A stretch of DNA of 64,000 bases, taken from assembly GCA_012838585.1 (NCBI GenBank), contig DUPB01000045.1, positions 1 through 64,000 of the forward strand, in the 5' to 3' direction. The DNA is from Bacteroidales bacterium (GTDB taxonomy: Bacteria > Bacteroidota > Bacteroidia > Bacteroidales > Dysgonomonadaceae). The position numbers and the translations under genes were made by a program. Positions 47,983 through 61,268 of this stretch are shown here, in pieces (position 1 is the stretch's first letter; each line of letters opens with the position of its first letter). A model generated the notes under the pieces. That model was not told the origin of the DNA. It ran no database searches and was given only the letters and a program-made list of their open reading frames with translations.

Positions 47983-49857
47983 ATGAGATTCAAGTATGAC
48001 ATAATCGTGGTGGGAGCCGGGCACGCGGGCTGCGAAGCAGCCACCGCGGCGGCTAACTTGGGGTCGAAGACGCTGCTTATCACGATGGACATGAATAAAA
48101 TCGCCCAGATGAGCTGTAACCCGGCAATGGGTGGTATCGCGAAGGGGCAGATCGTTCGTGAGATTGATGCGCTGGGTGGACAGAGCGGTATCGTGAGCGA
48201 TAAGACTGCCATCCAGTTTCGCATGCTGAACCGATCGAAGGGACCCGCGATGTGGAGCCCGCGCTCGCAAAACGATCGCTTGAAATTCATAGAAGCATGG
48301 CGCGAGGTTATCGAGAACACGAATAACCTAGATATGTGGCAGGATATGGTTACCGAGCTCACGTTCGACCAAACGTCAGTAACGGGCGTGAAGACGCAGC
48401 TGGGGGTGGAGTTTTCCGCGAAGGCGGTAATCTTGACCAACGGCACCTTCCTTAACGGGCTCATCCACGTGGGCAAAGTTCAGGTAGGCGGCGGGCGAAT
48501 TGGTGAACCAGCCTCCTTTGGCCTCACGGAACAGCTCATGGCGAAGGGATTCACAACCGACCGGATGAAGACCGGCACACCGGTGCGAATAGATGGCAGA
48601 ACGGTGGACTTCTCATTGATGGAAGAGCAAAAAGGGGAGGAAGACTTTCACCAGTTTTCCTTCCTGCCTACCGTACAACGTACCCTCAAACAGCGCAGCT
48701 GCTGGATGACCTATACCAGCGAAGAGGTACACGAAGCGTTGCGTGAAGGACTACACGCCTCCCCGCTTTATAATGGACAGATACAGAGTATCGGTCCGCG
48801 CTACTGCCCAAGCATCGAGACGAAGATCGTCACCTTCCCTGATAAGGACAACCACCTTCTCTTTTTGGAACCGGAAGGGGAGCGAACCAACGAGTATTAC
48901 CTGAACGGGTTCTCCTCTTCCCTCCCCTTGCAAACGCAGCTAAACGCGTTACAGCTTGTACCAGCATTCCGAAACGCGCATATCTTCCGGCCGGGCTACG
49001 CGATCGAATACGACTTTTTCGATCCCACGCAGCTCCACCCCACCCTCGAAACCAAACAGGTCAAAAACCTGTTCTTCGCGGGCCAGATAAACGGGACTAC
49101 CGGATATGAAGAGGCGGCCGCTCAAGGATTGATCGCGGGAGTAAACGCCCACTTGAATTGCCACGGGGGTGGCTCGTTCACGCTTAGAAGAGACGAAGCC
49201 TATATCGGTGTGCTCATCGATGACCTCATCACGAAGGGGGTAGATGAACCCTACCGGATGTTCACCTCACGCGCGGAATACCGTATCCTACTGCGCCAAG
49301 ACAACGCGGACGAGCGACTGACAAGAAAATCCCACGAGATCGGGCTGGCCACATCAGAAAGGATGAAGCTTTTGGAAACGAAAGAGGAGCTGGTAGCATC
49401 CATTCTCGACTTCGCCAGCAATTTCTCCATTAAGGCCAATCGGATTAACCCTTTCCTCGAAAGACTGGGAACCGCACCGCTAAGGCAAGGGGTTAAGCTT
49501 ATCGATTTGCTGACCCGCCCAAACATCGACCTTGCTATCATGTCCCAGGCGGTTGCCCCGTTGAAAGAGCTGCTCGAATCGATACACGACAGAAAAGAGG
49601 AGGTAATCGAATCGGCAGAAGTCAAGATCAAGTATAGCGGCTACATCCAGCGAGAGCGATTGATGGCCGATAAACTCACCCGGCTGGAAGGGATCCGGAT
49701 AAAAGACAAGTTCAATTATGACGAAATTCAATCCCTGTCAACCGAGGCTAGACAGAAATTGACGAAGATTAACCCGGAGACCATCGCCCAGGCAAGCAGG
49801 ATACCGGGGGTATCGCCAAATGATATCTCCGTACTGTTGGTTCTGCTAGGACGATGA
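47983..49857 (+). CDS. mnmG: tRNA uridine-5-carboxymethylaminomethyl modification enzyme MnmG/GidA
   Basis: VVGAGHAGCEAATAAANLG; CNPAMGGIAKGQIVREIDALGG; FFAGQINGTTGYEEAAAQGLIAG. Confidence 0.98.
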   Translation: MRFKYDIIVVGAGHAGCEAATAAANLGSKTLLITMDMNKIAQMSCNPAMGGIAKGQIVREIDALGGQSGIVSDKTAIQFRMLNRSKGPAMWSPRSQNDRLKFIEAWREVIENTNNLDMWQDMVTELTFDQTSVTGVKTQLGVEFSAKAVILTNGTFLNGLIHVGKVQVGGGRIGEPASFGLTEQLMAKGFTTDRMKTGTPVRIDGRTVDFSLMEEQKGEEDFHQFSFLPTVQRTLKQRSCWMTYTSEEVHEALREGLHASPLYNGQIQSIGPRYCPSIETKIVTFPDKDNHLLFLEPEGERTNEYYLNGFSSSLPLQTQLNALQLVPAFRNAHIFRPGYAIEYDFFDPTQLHPTLETKQVKNLFFAGQINGTTGYEEAAAQGLIAGVNAHLNCHGGGSFTLRRDEAYIGVLIDDLITKGVDEPYRMFTSRAEYRILLRQDNADERLTRKSHEIGLATSERMKLLETKEELVASILDFASNFSIKANRINPFLERLGTAPLRQGVKLIDLLTRPNIDLAIMSQAVAPLKELLESIHDRKEEVIESAEVKIKYSGYIQRERLMADKLTRLEGIRIKDKFNYDEIQSLSTEARQKLTKINPETIAQASRIPGVSPNDISVLLVLLGR

Positions 49858-49994
49858 CAGAAGTAATCCCCGAAAAATTGAACTGTTCCACTTACGCGAT
49901 GAAGGTTCTATTGGGATGTACATAGGCATTCATTCCACGAAAGTAGGAATTTTCGCTAGTGCGAGATTACTTCTCTTAACAAGAAACCAGAAAA

Positions 49995-50010
49995 TGTTCC
50001 ACGTGGAACA
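49995..50010. promoter_or_regulatory. parS-like ParB/Spo0J binding site TGTTCCACGTGGAACA
   Basis: Perfect 16-bp palindrome matching GTTNCACGTGNAAC; upstream of apt, next to mnmG. Confidence 0.85.
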
Positions 50011-50029
50011 TTGCAAAAGTGTAAGAAAA

Positions 50030-50554
50030 ATGAGTGTAGAAAATTTAAAAAAAGCAGTGAGAAACATCCCGGACTTTCCAATACCCGGGATACAGTTCAA
50101 GGATATCACCACCCTATTTCAATCGGCTGATCATTTGAAAGAGTTATCGGATATCCTGTTTAACACCTATAAGGGTCGAGGAATAACCAAGGTTGTCGGA
50201 ATCGAATCGAGGGGGTTCTTCATGGGACCTGCCGTAGCCATAAAACTTGGGGCAGGATTCGTACCCATACGAAAACCGGGGAAACTTCCTTACAAAGTAA
50301 TTGAGGAGAGGTACACGAAAGAGTATGGAGAGGATGCCATCCAAATCCATGAGGACGCGTTAACGCCAGACGATATAGTGCTGATTCATGACGATCTATT
50401 GGCAACGGGGGGAACCATGGTCGCGGCGTACAAACTGGTAAAAAAGTTAGGGGTAAAGGAGGTCTACATCAACTTTCTGATCGAACTGGAAGAGCTTGAA
50501 GGTAGAAAACAGTTTCCTGAAGAAGTAGAGGTTCTATCGATGATAAAATTTTAG
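50030..50554 (+). CDS. apt: Adenine phosphoribosyltransferase
   Basis: IPDFPIPGIQFKDITTLF; GIESRGFFMG; VLIHDDLLATGGT. Start at 50030 preferred over 49916. Confidence 0.96.
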   Translation: MSVENLKKAVRNIPDFPIPGIQFKDITTLFQSADHLKELSDILFNTYKGRGITKVVGIESRGFFMGPAVAIKLGAGFVPIRKPGKLPYKVIEERYTKEYGEDAIQIHEDALTPDDIVLIHDDLLATGGTMVAAYKLVKKLGVKEVYINFLIELEELEGRKQFPEEVEVLSMIKF

Positions 50555-50569
50555 AAGTAGCGAGGCAAA

Positions 50570-52399
50570 ATGACGGAGGAGATCAGGCAAACATTGGCAA
50601 TTATTCCGCGCAAACCGGGTTGTTACCAGTTCTACGATGAGAATGGTAACGTGATTTACGTGGGGAAAGCTAAAGACTTGAAAAGAAGGGTCTCTTCCTA
50701 TTTCGATAGAGAACACGATAGTCCCAAAACCAGAATACTGGTTCGAAAAATTCGAAAGATAAAATATATCGTGGTAAACTCCGAAGAGGACACGTTTCTG
50801 CTGGAGAATAACCTGATAAAAGAGTTGCAGCCACGGTATAACGTACAACTAAAAGACGATAAGAGTTACCCATTTATCGCGGTCACACACGAACCGTTTC
50901 CCAGGGTGTTTAAGACCCGTAATGTTGGGAAAATGGGTAGAGAATCACGAACAGGTTCGTCGGACTACTTTGGTCCATACACGTCTGTACAATCGGTAAA
51001 GGCATTGCTTGATATCGTCAAAAAAGTGTATAATATACGCAGTTGTCGACTTAACCTTACAAGCAAAGATATCGAAGCCGGAAAATTCAAAGTGTGCCTA
51101 GAGTATCACATCAAACGGTGCAAAGGTCCATGCGAGGGGTTACAAACCGAGGAGGATTACAACGAAAACGTGGGGGAGGTTGTGGAGATACTGAAGGGTA
51201 ACGTATCGATTATCGAAAGACAAGTAAGGGATAAGATGGAGGGGCTCTCTGAAGAGTTGCGTTTCGAGGAAGCAAATGAGCTGAAAGAAAAATTGCAACT
51301 GATAGGAAGCTTCAGAGAAAAGTCGATGGTGGTAAGCAATGTAAACTACAACCTGGATGTATTTTCAATAGACGGGAGCGAGGCGTCAGCATTTGTAAAC
51401 TACCTGCACGTGGTTAACGGGGCAGTAATTAGGGCCTACACCTTTGAATACAAGAAGCGCTTGGAAGAGACAGCCGAAGAGCTGTTAGGAATGGGGATCG
51501 TGGAGATGCGGCAACGATTCGGAAGCGAGATGAAAGAGATCGTCGTTCCGTTTATGCCAGACTTGAAGATGGAAGGGGTACGATTCACAGTGCCGGTGCG
51601 TGGAGAAAAGAGAAAACTATTGGCCCTTTCAGAGATGAATGTTAAGCAGTACAAGGTAGACAGGTTAAAAAGAGGAGAGATGCTCAACCCCGAACAGCGT
51701 ACGACACGAATTTTATCGTCTGTAAAAAAGGATTTGAGACTTAAGGAGATGCCATTGCACATAGAATGTTTTGACAATTCAAACATCCAGGGCAGTAACC
51801 CGGTAGCAGCATGCGTGGTATTTAAGAAAGGTAAACCATCAAAAAAAGAGTACCGTCATTACAACATAAAAAGCGTGTCTGGACCGGATGATTACGCGTC
51901 AATGAGGGAGGTGGTGGAAAGACGATATGCGCGTCTTTTAAAGGAGGGAAGCTCTTTACCTCAACTAATTGTGATTGATGGGGGTAAAGGACAGCTGCAT
52001 GCGGCATTAGAGGCCCTGGAAAAGGTGGGACTGAATGGGAAAATAGCGATGATAGGCATCGCGGAACGATTAGAAGAGATATATTATCCAAATGACCCGG
52101 TACCGCTGTATATCGATAAAAATTCAGAAACGCTAAAGCTTATCCAACAGTTGAGGGACGAAGCGCACCGGTTTGGTCTCTCCTTTCACAGAAGACAAAG
52201 AAGCAACCGGCAACTGGTTTCGGAACTGGATGGTGTTAAAGGTATCGGGCCATCAACAAAGAACAAACTGCTCAAGCACTTTAAAAGCATCAAGCGTTTA
52301 AAAGAGTCGGATCAAGAGGAGATCGTGTCGGTTATCGGACCTTCTAAAGGGGAGGTCATTCGTAAATGGATAGATGAATCGAAAGGGAAAAGTATATAG
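50570..52399 (+). CDS. uvrC: Excinuclease ABC subunit C
   Basis: GIY-YIG domain PGCYQFYDENGNVIYVGKAKDLKRRVSSYF; ECFDNSNIQG; C-terminal HhH. Confidence 0.98.
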   Translation: MTEEIRQTLAIIPRKPGCYQFYDENGNVIYVGKAKDLKRRVSSYFDREHDSPKTRILVRKIRKIKYIVVNSEEDTFLLENNLIKELQPRYNVQLKDDKSYPFIAVTHEPFPRVFKTRNVGKMGRESRTGSSDYFGPYTSVQSVKALLDIVKKVYNIRSCRLNLTSKDIEAGKFKVCLEYHIKRCKGPCEGLQTEEDYNENVGEVVEILKGNVSIIERQVRDKMEGLSEELRFEEANELKEKLQLIGSFREKSMVVSNVNYNLDVFSIDGSEASAFVNYLHVVNGAVIRAYTFEYKKRLEETAEELLGMGIVEMRQRFGSEMKEIVVPFMPDLKMEGVRFTVPVRGEKRKLLALSEMNVKQYKVDRLKRGEMLNPEQRTTRILSSVKKDLRLKEMPLHIECFDNSNIQGSNPVAACVVFKKGKPSKKEYRHYNIKSVSGPDDYASMREVVERRYARLLKEGSSLPQLIVIDGGKGQLHAALEALEKVGLNGKIAMIGIAERLEEIYYPNDPVPLYIDKNSETLKLIQQLRDEAHRFGLSFHRRQRSNRQLVSELDGVKGIGPSTKNKLLKHFKSIKRLKESDQEEIVSVIGPSKGEVIRKWIDESKGKSI

Positions 52400-52563
52400 T
52401 TAGATAAAACGTGAAGGTAAAGGTAAGGGAATAATTTCTGAAGGCTATCGGTTAAGTTGTGATTCGAGGAGGGTGAAGTTGCGAAGATAAAAAGTGAGAA
52501 CAAAAGCAATTCGGAGGTTGAGAAATTGGGTATAAATGTTAATTAATGTGAATAGATTGGGTT

Positions 52564-53016
52564 ATGAGGTTATTGATTCAGCGGGTCTCTCACGCCGCGG
52601 TATACATAAACGATGAGAAGAGGAGCGGGATTAACGAGGGGTTATTACTTCTGGTTGGTATAGAAGAAGCCGATGGAGGAGAGGATATAAATTTTCTTTG
52701 TAAAAAGACGATAAATCTGCGTATATTTGATGATGAAAACGGGGTTATGAACCGATCGGTTATGGATATCGGGGGGGAGATCCTGGTAGTTTCGCAATTT
52801 ACACTACATGCTAGTACGAAAAAAGGGAATCGTCCATCCTATCTACGAGCGGCAAAACCTGATGTTTCTATCCCGTTGTATGAGAAGTTTTGCGAAACAT
52901 TAACGAGGATGTTTGGCAAACCCGTGCAAACCGGAGAATTTGGAGCCGATATGAAGGTCCATCTCGTGAACGATGGACCGGTGACCATTTGGATAGACTC
53001 GAAAATAAAAGAGTAA
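52564..53016 (+). CDS. dtd: D-aminoacyl-tRNA deacylase
   Basis: MRLLIQRVSHAAVYI; VVSQFTLHASTKKGNRPSYLRAA; VHLVNDGPVTIWID. Confidence 0.96.
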   Translation: MRLLIQRVSHAAVYINDEKRSGINEGLLLLVGIEEADGGEDINFLCKKTINLRIFDDENGVMNRSVMDIGGEILVVSQFTLHASTKKGNRPSYLRAAKPDVSIPLYEKFCETLTRMFGKPVQTGEFGADMKVHLVNDGPVTIWIDSKIKE

Positions 53017-53061
53017 AAAACCGCTTGATTAAATAGCAAGCTGACGGTAAAAAAGACAGAC

Positions 53062-53400
53062 ATGACCATAAAAGAAGCGCAGCATCAAGCAGATAACTGG
53101 ATCAAAACATACGGTGTGCGCTATTTCAGCGAACTCACCAATATGGCGATACTTACCGAAGAGGTGGGTGAATTGGCACGTATCATGGTGCGAACATACG
53201 GAGAACAATCATTCAAAGAATCCGATAAAAAAAGCAACTTAGCCGATGAAATGGCAGATGTACTGTGGGTCTTGCTCTGTCTTGCGAACCAAACAGGGGT
53301 AGACTTAACCGATGCTTTTCAAAAAAAATTGGCGAAGAAAACAAACAGAGATGGTAAACGTCATCACGAAAACGAGAAATTAAAAAACAGTAACAGTTGA
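53062..53400 (+). CDS. MazG-like nucleotide pyrophosphohydrolase
   Basis: EEVGELAR..LADEMADVLWVLLCLANQTGVDL. Confidence 0.9.
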   Translation: MTIKEAQHQADNWIKTYGVRYFSELTNMAILTEEVGELARIMVRTYGEQSFKESDKKSNLADEMADVLWVLLCLANQTGVDLTDAFQKKLAKKTNRDGKRHHENEKLKNSNS

Positions 53401-53441
53401 TAGATGGATTATGATCATATCAACCAAATAAAATAGAAATA

Positions 53442-54308
53442 ATGGAAGAGAACAGATACTATAAGGCATTGCAAAATCATCCCTTTTCACTTACCGAAGA
53501 AGAAGTTTCTGAAAAGGTGGACAAATTGATCGCCGATAAATTTGAAGAAAACAACACGCGTGAAGTGTGGAAATTTCTCTATTCATGCATCGACTTAACC
53601 ACCCTCAACACCACAGACACGAAAGAGGAGGTGTGGCGATTTACCGAAAAAGTGAACGAATTCGATGGTTCGAATCCGGAAATAGATAACGTTGCCGCCA
53701 TTTGCGTCTATCCCAACCTCGTGGCAACCGTGAAAGAGGCCTTAACGGCAGATGTACGCATTGCCGCGGTGTCAGGTGGATTTCCTGCCTCACAAACATT
53801 TACCGAGGTAAAAATCGCGGAAACGGCCCTTGCCGTTGCTGACGGTGCTGATGAGATCGACATTGTGCTCAACCTGGGGCTCTTTTTAAACGAAGAGTAC
53901 GAAGAGATGTGCGATGAGATTGGCGAAATAAAAGAGTCTTGCCACGGGGCGGCACTAAAAGTAATCTTGGAAACGGGTGCCCTTAAAACAGCTGCCAATA
54001 TCCATAGCGCATCCATTTTATCGCAATATAGCGGTGCCGATTTTCTGAAGACGTCTACCGGAAAGATCTATTCAGGTGCTTCGCCAGAAGCGGTCTACGT
54101 GATGTGTCAAGCGGTTAAGTCGTACTACAAAAGGACGAAAACAAAAACGGGTATCAAAGTTTCAGGGGGCGTTTCATCGGTGGAAGACGCGGTGAAATAC
54201 TACACCATCGTGAAAGAGACACTGGGCGAAGGATGGCTCTCCCCCACTCTATTTCGAATCGGAACGAGCCGGTTGGCGGACATACTACTAAAGGAGATAA
54301 CCGACTAA
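53442..54308 (+). CDS. deoC: Deoxyribose-phosphate aldolase
   Basis: CIDLTTLN; VAAVSGGFPA; ADEIDIVLNLG; LKVILETGAL; DFLKTSTG. Confidence 0.96.
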   Translation: MEENRYYKALQNHPFSLTEEEVSEKVDKLIADKFEENNTREVWKFLYSCIDLTTLNTTDTKEEVWRFTEKVNEFDGSNPEIDNVAAICVYPNLVATVKEALTADVRIAAVSGGFPASQTFTEVKIAETALAVADGADEIDIVLNLGLFLNEEYEEMCDEIGEIKESCHGAALKVILETGALKTAANIHSASILSQYSGADFLKTSTGKIYSGASPEAVYVMCQAVKSYYKRTKTKTGIKVSGGVSSVEDAVKYYTIVKETLGEGWLSPTLFRIGTSRLADILLKEITD

Positions 54309-54331
54309 AACATAAGATTGTACATAAATAA

Positions 54332-57745
<3,414 letters not shown>

Positions 57746-57835
57746 AATGAATGAAGTAGAAATGAAGTAGAAATAAATACCCACGAGAGCAGTTATACCT
57801 CTTGCGATTAGTGGAATAATCTAAAAATCAAATCA

Positions 57836-59410
57836 ATGAAGAAAAATCTATCTGTTATCTTTCTCCTGCTAGCCAGCAGCATGGTGCTGCACGCGCAGCA
57901 AGTGGCTACTGGTTACGTGTTTAACGACTTGAACCGAAATGGCAAAAAGGAGCGCAGGGAAGCCGGAATTCCCAACGTGGCCGTATCCAACGGCAGCGAC
58001 GTGGTACTTACCAACGAGAAAGGATTTTACTCGCTGGAGGTAAACGAAGGCAGCAGCATCTTCGTGATCAAACCGGCCGGTTACATGACCCCGGTGGATG
58101 AGGACTACATTCCGATGTTCGTATACCACCACAAGCCAGAAGGCTCACCCGAATCGTTCACCTACAAGGGGGTACCACCTACCGGAGAACTCCCTAAGTC
58201 GGTTAACTTCCCGCTGTATGAACAGGAAGAGCCGACCGACTTCTCGGTTATCGTCTTTGGTGACCCTCAGCCCTACTCCATGCAAGACCTCCACTACTTT
58301 ACCGAGAAGATCGTGAAAAACGTTAAAGTGAAAGAGAACACCCTGTTTGGCATCAGCTTAGGGGATATCGTGGGAGATAAACTCGACCTGCACCCGCCTT
58401 ACAAAGAGCGGGTAGCTCTCCTTGAACTCCCCTGGTACAACGTGATGGGTAACCATGATATGAACTACGATGCGCCGACCGACGAGCTGTCTGATGAGAC
58501 GTTCGAACTCAATTTTGGTAGCGCCAACTACGCGTTTAATTGGGGCAACGCTCACTTCATCATCATTGACAACATCCTCTATCCCGACCCGCGCGGCAGG
58601 CAAGGATATTGGGCCGGGTACCGCGAAGATCAGTTTCAGTTCCTGGAGAACAACCTGAAGCATGTTCCCAAGAATAAACTAGTCGTGCTGTCGCAACATA
58701 TCCATATGAAAGATGATTCAGGCAACTCCTATCGCTTGGAAGACCGGCAAAGGCTGTTCGATTTACTGAAAGATTACGATAACGTGCTAATCATGTCGGC
58801 ACATACCCATTATCAAGATCTGATAGAATATACCGAGGTGCACTGCTGGAAGGGGCAAAAGCCGCTGCACGAGTACAACGCCGGCACCACGTCGGGCGAC
58901 TGGTACTCGGGTAAACACGACGAACAAGGACTACCCGATGCCACCATGCGCGACGGTACCCCCCAAGGATACGCCATCCTGAACATCAACGGCAATCAAT
59001 ACGACATCGACTACCGGGTGGCGGGCAGGGAAAGCGACTACCAGATGAATATCTACGCCCCCAAGGTGGTGGCCTACAAAGGGAGAACCACATCGCAGAT
59101 CGTGGTGAACTTCTTCATGGGTAGTCCAACCGATAAGGTGGAGTACCGGATTGATGATACCGAATGGAAACCGATGCGATACACTCCGGGTATTGACCCC
59201 AACTACTGGGTGAAACTGGTAGAATGGGATTTTACCGAAGAACTACTACCTGGACGCAGACCTTCAAACGCGGTAACATGTACCCACCTTTGGAGCGGTA
59301 CTATGCGGCTGGACCTGCCACCGGGAAAACATACCATTGAGGTTCGTGCAACCGACCGCTACGGGAAAACCCATTTCGGTAAAAAAGAGTACATGATACT
59401 AGAAAAATAA
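57836..59410 (+). CDS. Calcineurin-like metallophosphoesterase, secreted
   Basis: Signal peptide; FGDPQPYS; LGDIVGD; MGNHDMNYD; MSAHTHYQD. Confidence 0.93.
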   Translation: MKKNLSVIFLLLASSMVLHAQQVATGYVFNDLNRNGKKERREAGIPNVAVSNGSDVVLTNEKGFYSLEVNEGSSIFVIKPAGYMTPVDEDYIPMFVYHHKPEGSPESFTYKGVPPTGELPKSVNFPLYEQEEPTDFSVIVFGDPQPYSMQDLHYFTEKIVKNVKVKENTLFGISLGDIVGDKLDLHPPYKERVALLELPWYNVMGNHDMNYDAPTDELSDETFELNFGSANYAFNWGNAHFIIIDNILYPDPRGRQGYWAGYREDQFQFLENNLKHVPKNKLVVLSQHIHMKDDSGNSYRLEDRQRLFDLLKDYDNVLIMSAHTHYQDLIEYTEVHCWKGQKPLHEYNAGTTSGDWYSGKHDEQGLPDATMRDGTPQGYAILNINGNQYDIDYRVAGRESDYQMNIYAPKVVAYKGRTTSQIVVNFFMGSPTDKVEYRIDDTEWKPMRYTPGIDPNYWVKLVEWDFTEELLPGRRPSNAVTCTHLWSGTMRLDLPPGKHTIEVRATDRYGKTHFGKKEYMILEK

Positions 59411-59564
59411 AGGTATTCGAACTGGTTTTTAAATATCCCTGTTCAGCGAAAGCCGAAACTAAGCCAAATAAAGTCGAACGAAAAAAGAAGGCACATTACC
59501 CTTTTATTGCCATTTTGTCAGACTATTGACCTGTAAAAGCCCCATTTTAAGCCACTTTGTCATA

Positions 59565-59592
59565 CGCCCCCTCGAAAAAGGGGGCGTTTTTT
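59565..59592 (+). terminator. Rho-independent terminator
   Basis: CGCCCCCT (59565-59572) / AGGGGGCG (59579-59586) followed by TTTTTT. Confidence 0.85.
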
Positions 59593-59596
59593 CATC

Positions 59597-59610
59597 GGCA
59601 CACCCTTTGC
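59597..59610 (+). promoter_or_regulatory. Candidate sigma-54 promoter upstream of hsp20 (GGCAC-N5-TTGC)
   Basis: GG(59597-59598)-N10-GC(59609-59610), sequence CGGCACACCCTTTGCC against TGGCACGNNNNTTGCW. Confidence 0.55.
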
Positions 59611-59673
59611 CCCTTAAAGGGTGTAAGAGAGAAACAACAAGTAACAACAAAACAAAAAGAAAGGACAAATATT

Positions 59674-60099
59674 ATGACAATTATTAGACGATCAAACAGC
59701 TGGTTACCCAGTGTTTTCAATGACTTTTTCGGCAACGAATGGATGGAGCGAAGCAGCCGCTCGGTTCCCGCGGTGAACATTCAAGAAAACGAGGACGGGT
59801 TCATCGTAGAGGTAGCTGCCCCGGGAATGACTAAAGAGGATTGCGTGGTTCGCCTGGACGAGGAGAACAACCTGGTAATCTCTTTCGAAAAAAAGAGCGA
59901 AGAGGAAGAGAAGGACAAGAAGGGAACATACCTGCGGCGCGAATTCTCCTACTCTCAGTTCCAGAGAACCATGGTTCTTCCGGACAACGTGGAGAAGGAT
60001 AAAATCTCGGCGAAGGTTGAAAACGGTGTATTGACCGTTGAGATTCCCACGGTAAAAGAGCAGAAGCTTAAGGAAGCCAAGTTGATTGAAATCAGCTAA
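59674..60099 (+). CDS. Hsp20/alpha-crystallin small heat shock protein
   Basis: VNIQENEDGFIVEVAAPGMTKEDCVVRLDEENNLVISFE; ENGVLTVEIPTV. Start at ATG 59674. Confidence 0.95.
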   Translation: MTIIRRSNSWLPSVFNDFFGNEWMERSSRSVPAVNIQENEDGFIVEVAAPGMTKEDCVVRLDEENNLVISFEKKSEEEEKDKKGTYLRREFSYSQFQRTMVLPDNVEKDKISAKVENGVLTVEIPTVKEQKLKEAKLIEIS

Positions 60100-60132
60100 C
60101 CAGGGAAAACGGTTGATACCTAAGCTAGAACG

Positions 60133-60167
60133 AACAGCCACTTCACGGTTATCGTGGAGTGGCTGTT
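60133..60167. terminator. Bidirectional hairpin between convergent hsp20 and polyprenyl synthetase genes
   Basis: AACAGCCACTTCACG (60133-60147) / CGTGGAGTGGCTGTT (60153-60167), one G-T wobble. Confidence 0.7.
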
Positions 60168-60197
60168 TCGTGAATATAGATTGGTAAATGGGAACCG

Positions 60198-61172
60198 TTA
60201 ATAAGTGCGTTCTTTCAAATAGGCAAGAAACATAAGCAGCAGCGACTTGTACTCTTCGTTAAACGGGAAACTATAAATCATCTCCTCTCCCTCAACCAGC
60301 AGTTTATCCATCTTCCCATACGCGTAGTCGATCCCGCCCTGCTCTTTGGCAAATTGTAGCAAGCGGTCGATGTTTTCATCGCTATACTTTTGCAACTTGA
60401 TCAGACGTTTCATCTCACCGCTTTCGCTGGCGGGCGCATTCTTCAAGGCATAAATGAGTGGAAGCGTTATTTTGCCCTCCTTGATATCGTTACCGGTGGG
60501 TTTCCCCACATCGTTGTTATAATAATCGAATATATCATCACGTATCTGGAAACAGGTTCCCAAGATACTCCCTAGGCGCTGGAATTGAGCGACCAGCTCC
60601 TCCCCTGCCCCTCCGGTAATGGCTCCTATGGCAATGCTCGTGCGCATCAACGAGGCCGTTTTCTTGTCGATCATATTGAAGTAAGCCCCCTCATCAATGA
60701 TAGCCTCTTCTGCCAAGGTATGTTGATCAATTTCGCCCACGGCCAACTCTTTTCCCTGCTCGGAAAAAATACGAATAATTTCCAGGTTGTTCGTCTTCAC
60801 GATCTCCGACAACGATGATGACAGCAGGTAATCGCCCACCAACACGGCACTCGTGTCATCATACGCGACATGCAACGCGCTTTTACCTCGACGAATATCG
60901 GATTTATCAATCAAGTCATCATGTATCAAAGTAGCCGTATGTAGCAACTCCACGGCAACCGCTCCATGGTACGTCTCCGGAACGATACCCCCACAAGCCT
61001 TCGCGGTCAACAAAACCAGGGTTGGTCGTAATCGTTTGCCATTGGTACCAAACACGTAGGCGATCATTTCGGATAGGCGTTCGTTACCGCTCTTGAGTGA
61101 AGCACACAAGTACTGTTCAAAAAGCGTTAACTCATCCCGAAGGTATCCTTTTATCACCTCACTTTGATTCAT
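60198..61172 (-). CDS. Polyprenyl (octaprenyl-type) diphosphate synthase
   Basis: GTNGKRLRPTLVLLTAKA; LLHTATLIHDDLID; FQIRDDIFDY. Confidence 0.95.
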   Translation of the reverse strand: MNQSEVIKGYLRDELTLFEQYLCASLKSGNERLSEMIAYVFGTNGKRLRPTLVLLTAKACGGIVPETYHGAVAVELLHTATLIHDDLIDKSDIRRGKSALHVAYDDTSAVLVGDYLLSSSLSEIVKTNNLEIIRIFSEQGKELAVGEIDQHTLAEEAIIDEGAYFNMIDKKTASLMRTSIAIGAITGGAGEELVAQFQRLGSILGTCFQIRDDIFDYYNNDVGKPTGNDIKEGKITLPLIYALKNAPASESGEMKRLIKLQKYSDENIDRLLQFAKEQGGIDYAYGKMDKLLVEGEEMIYSFPFNEEYKSLLLMFLAYLKERTY

Positions 61173-61268
61173 AATAAAGCCATTTGACCTACAAAAGTAG
61201 AAATAATTCTCTGGATAGCAACAAATATTTGTAACTTTACCTCCCCTAAATGGTTTTTAGAGTGACCT

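Noticed and set aside
49916-50029. Extended N-terminus of apt (MYIGIHSTKV...MFHVEHCKSVRK)
   Set aside because: Not like Apt proteins, which start near MSVENLKKAVRNIPDFP; the extension translates the parS palindrome.
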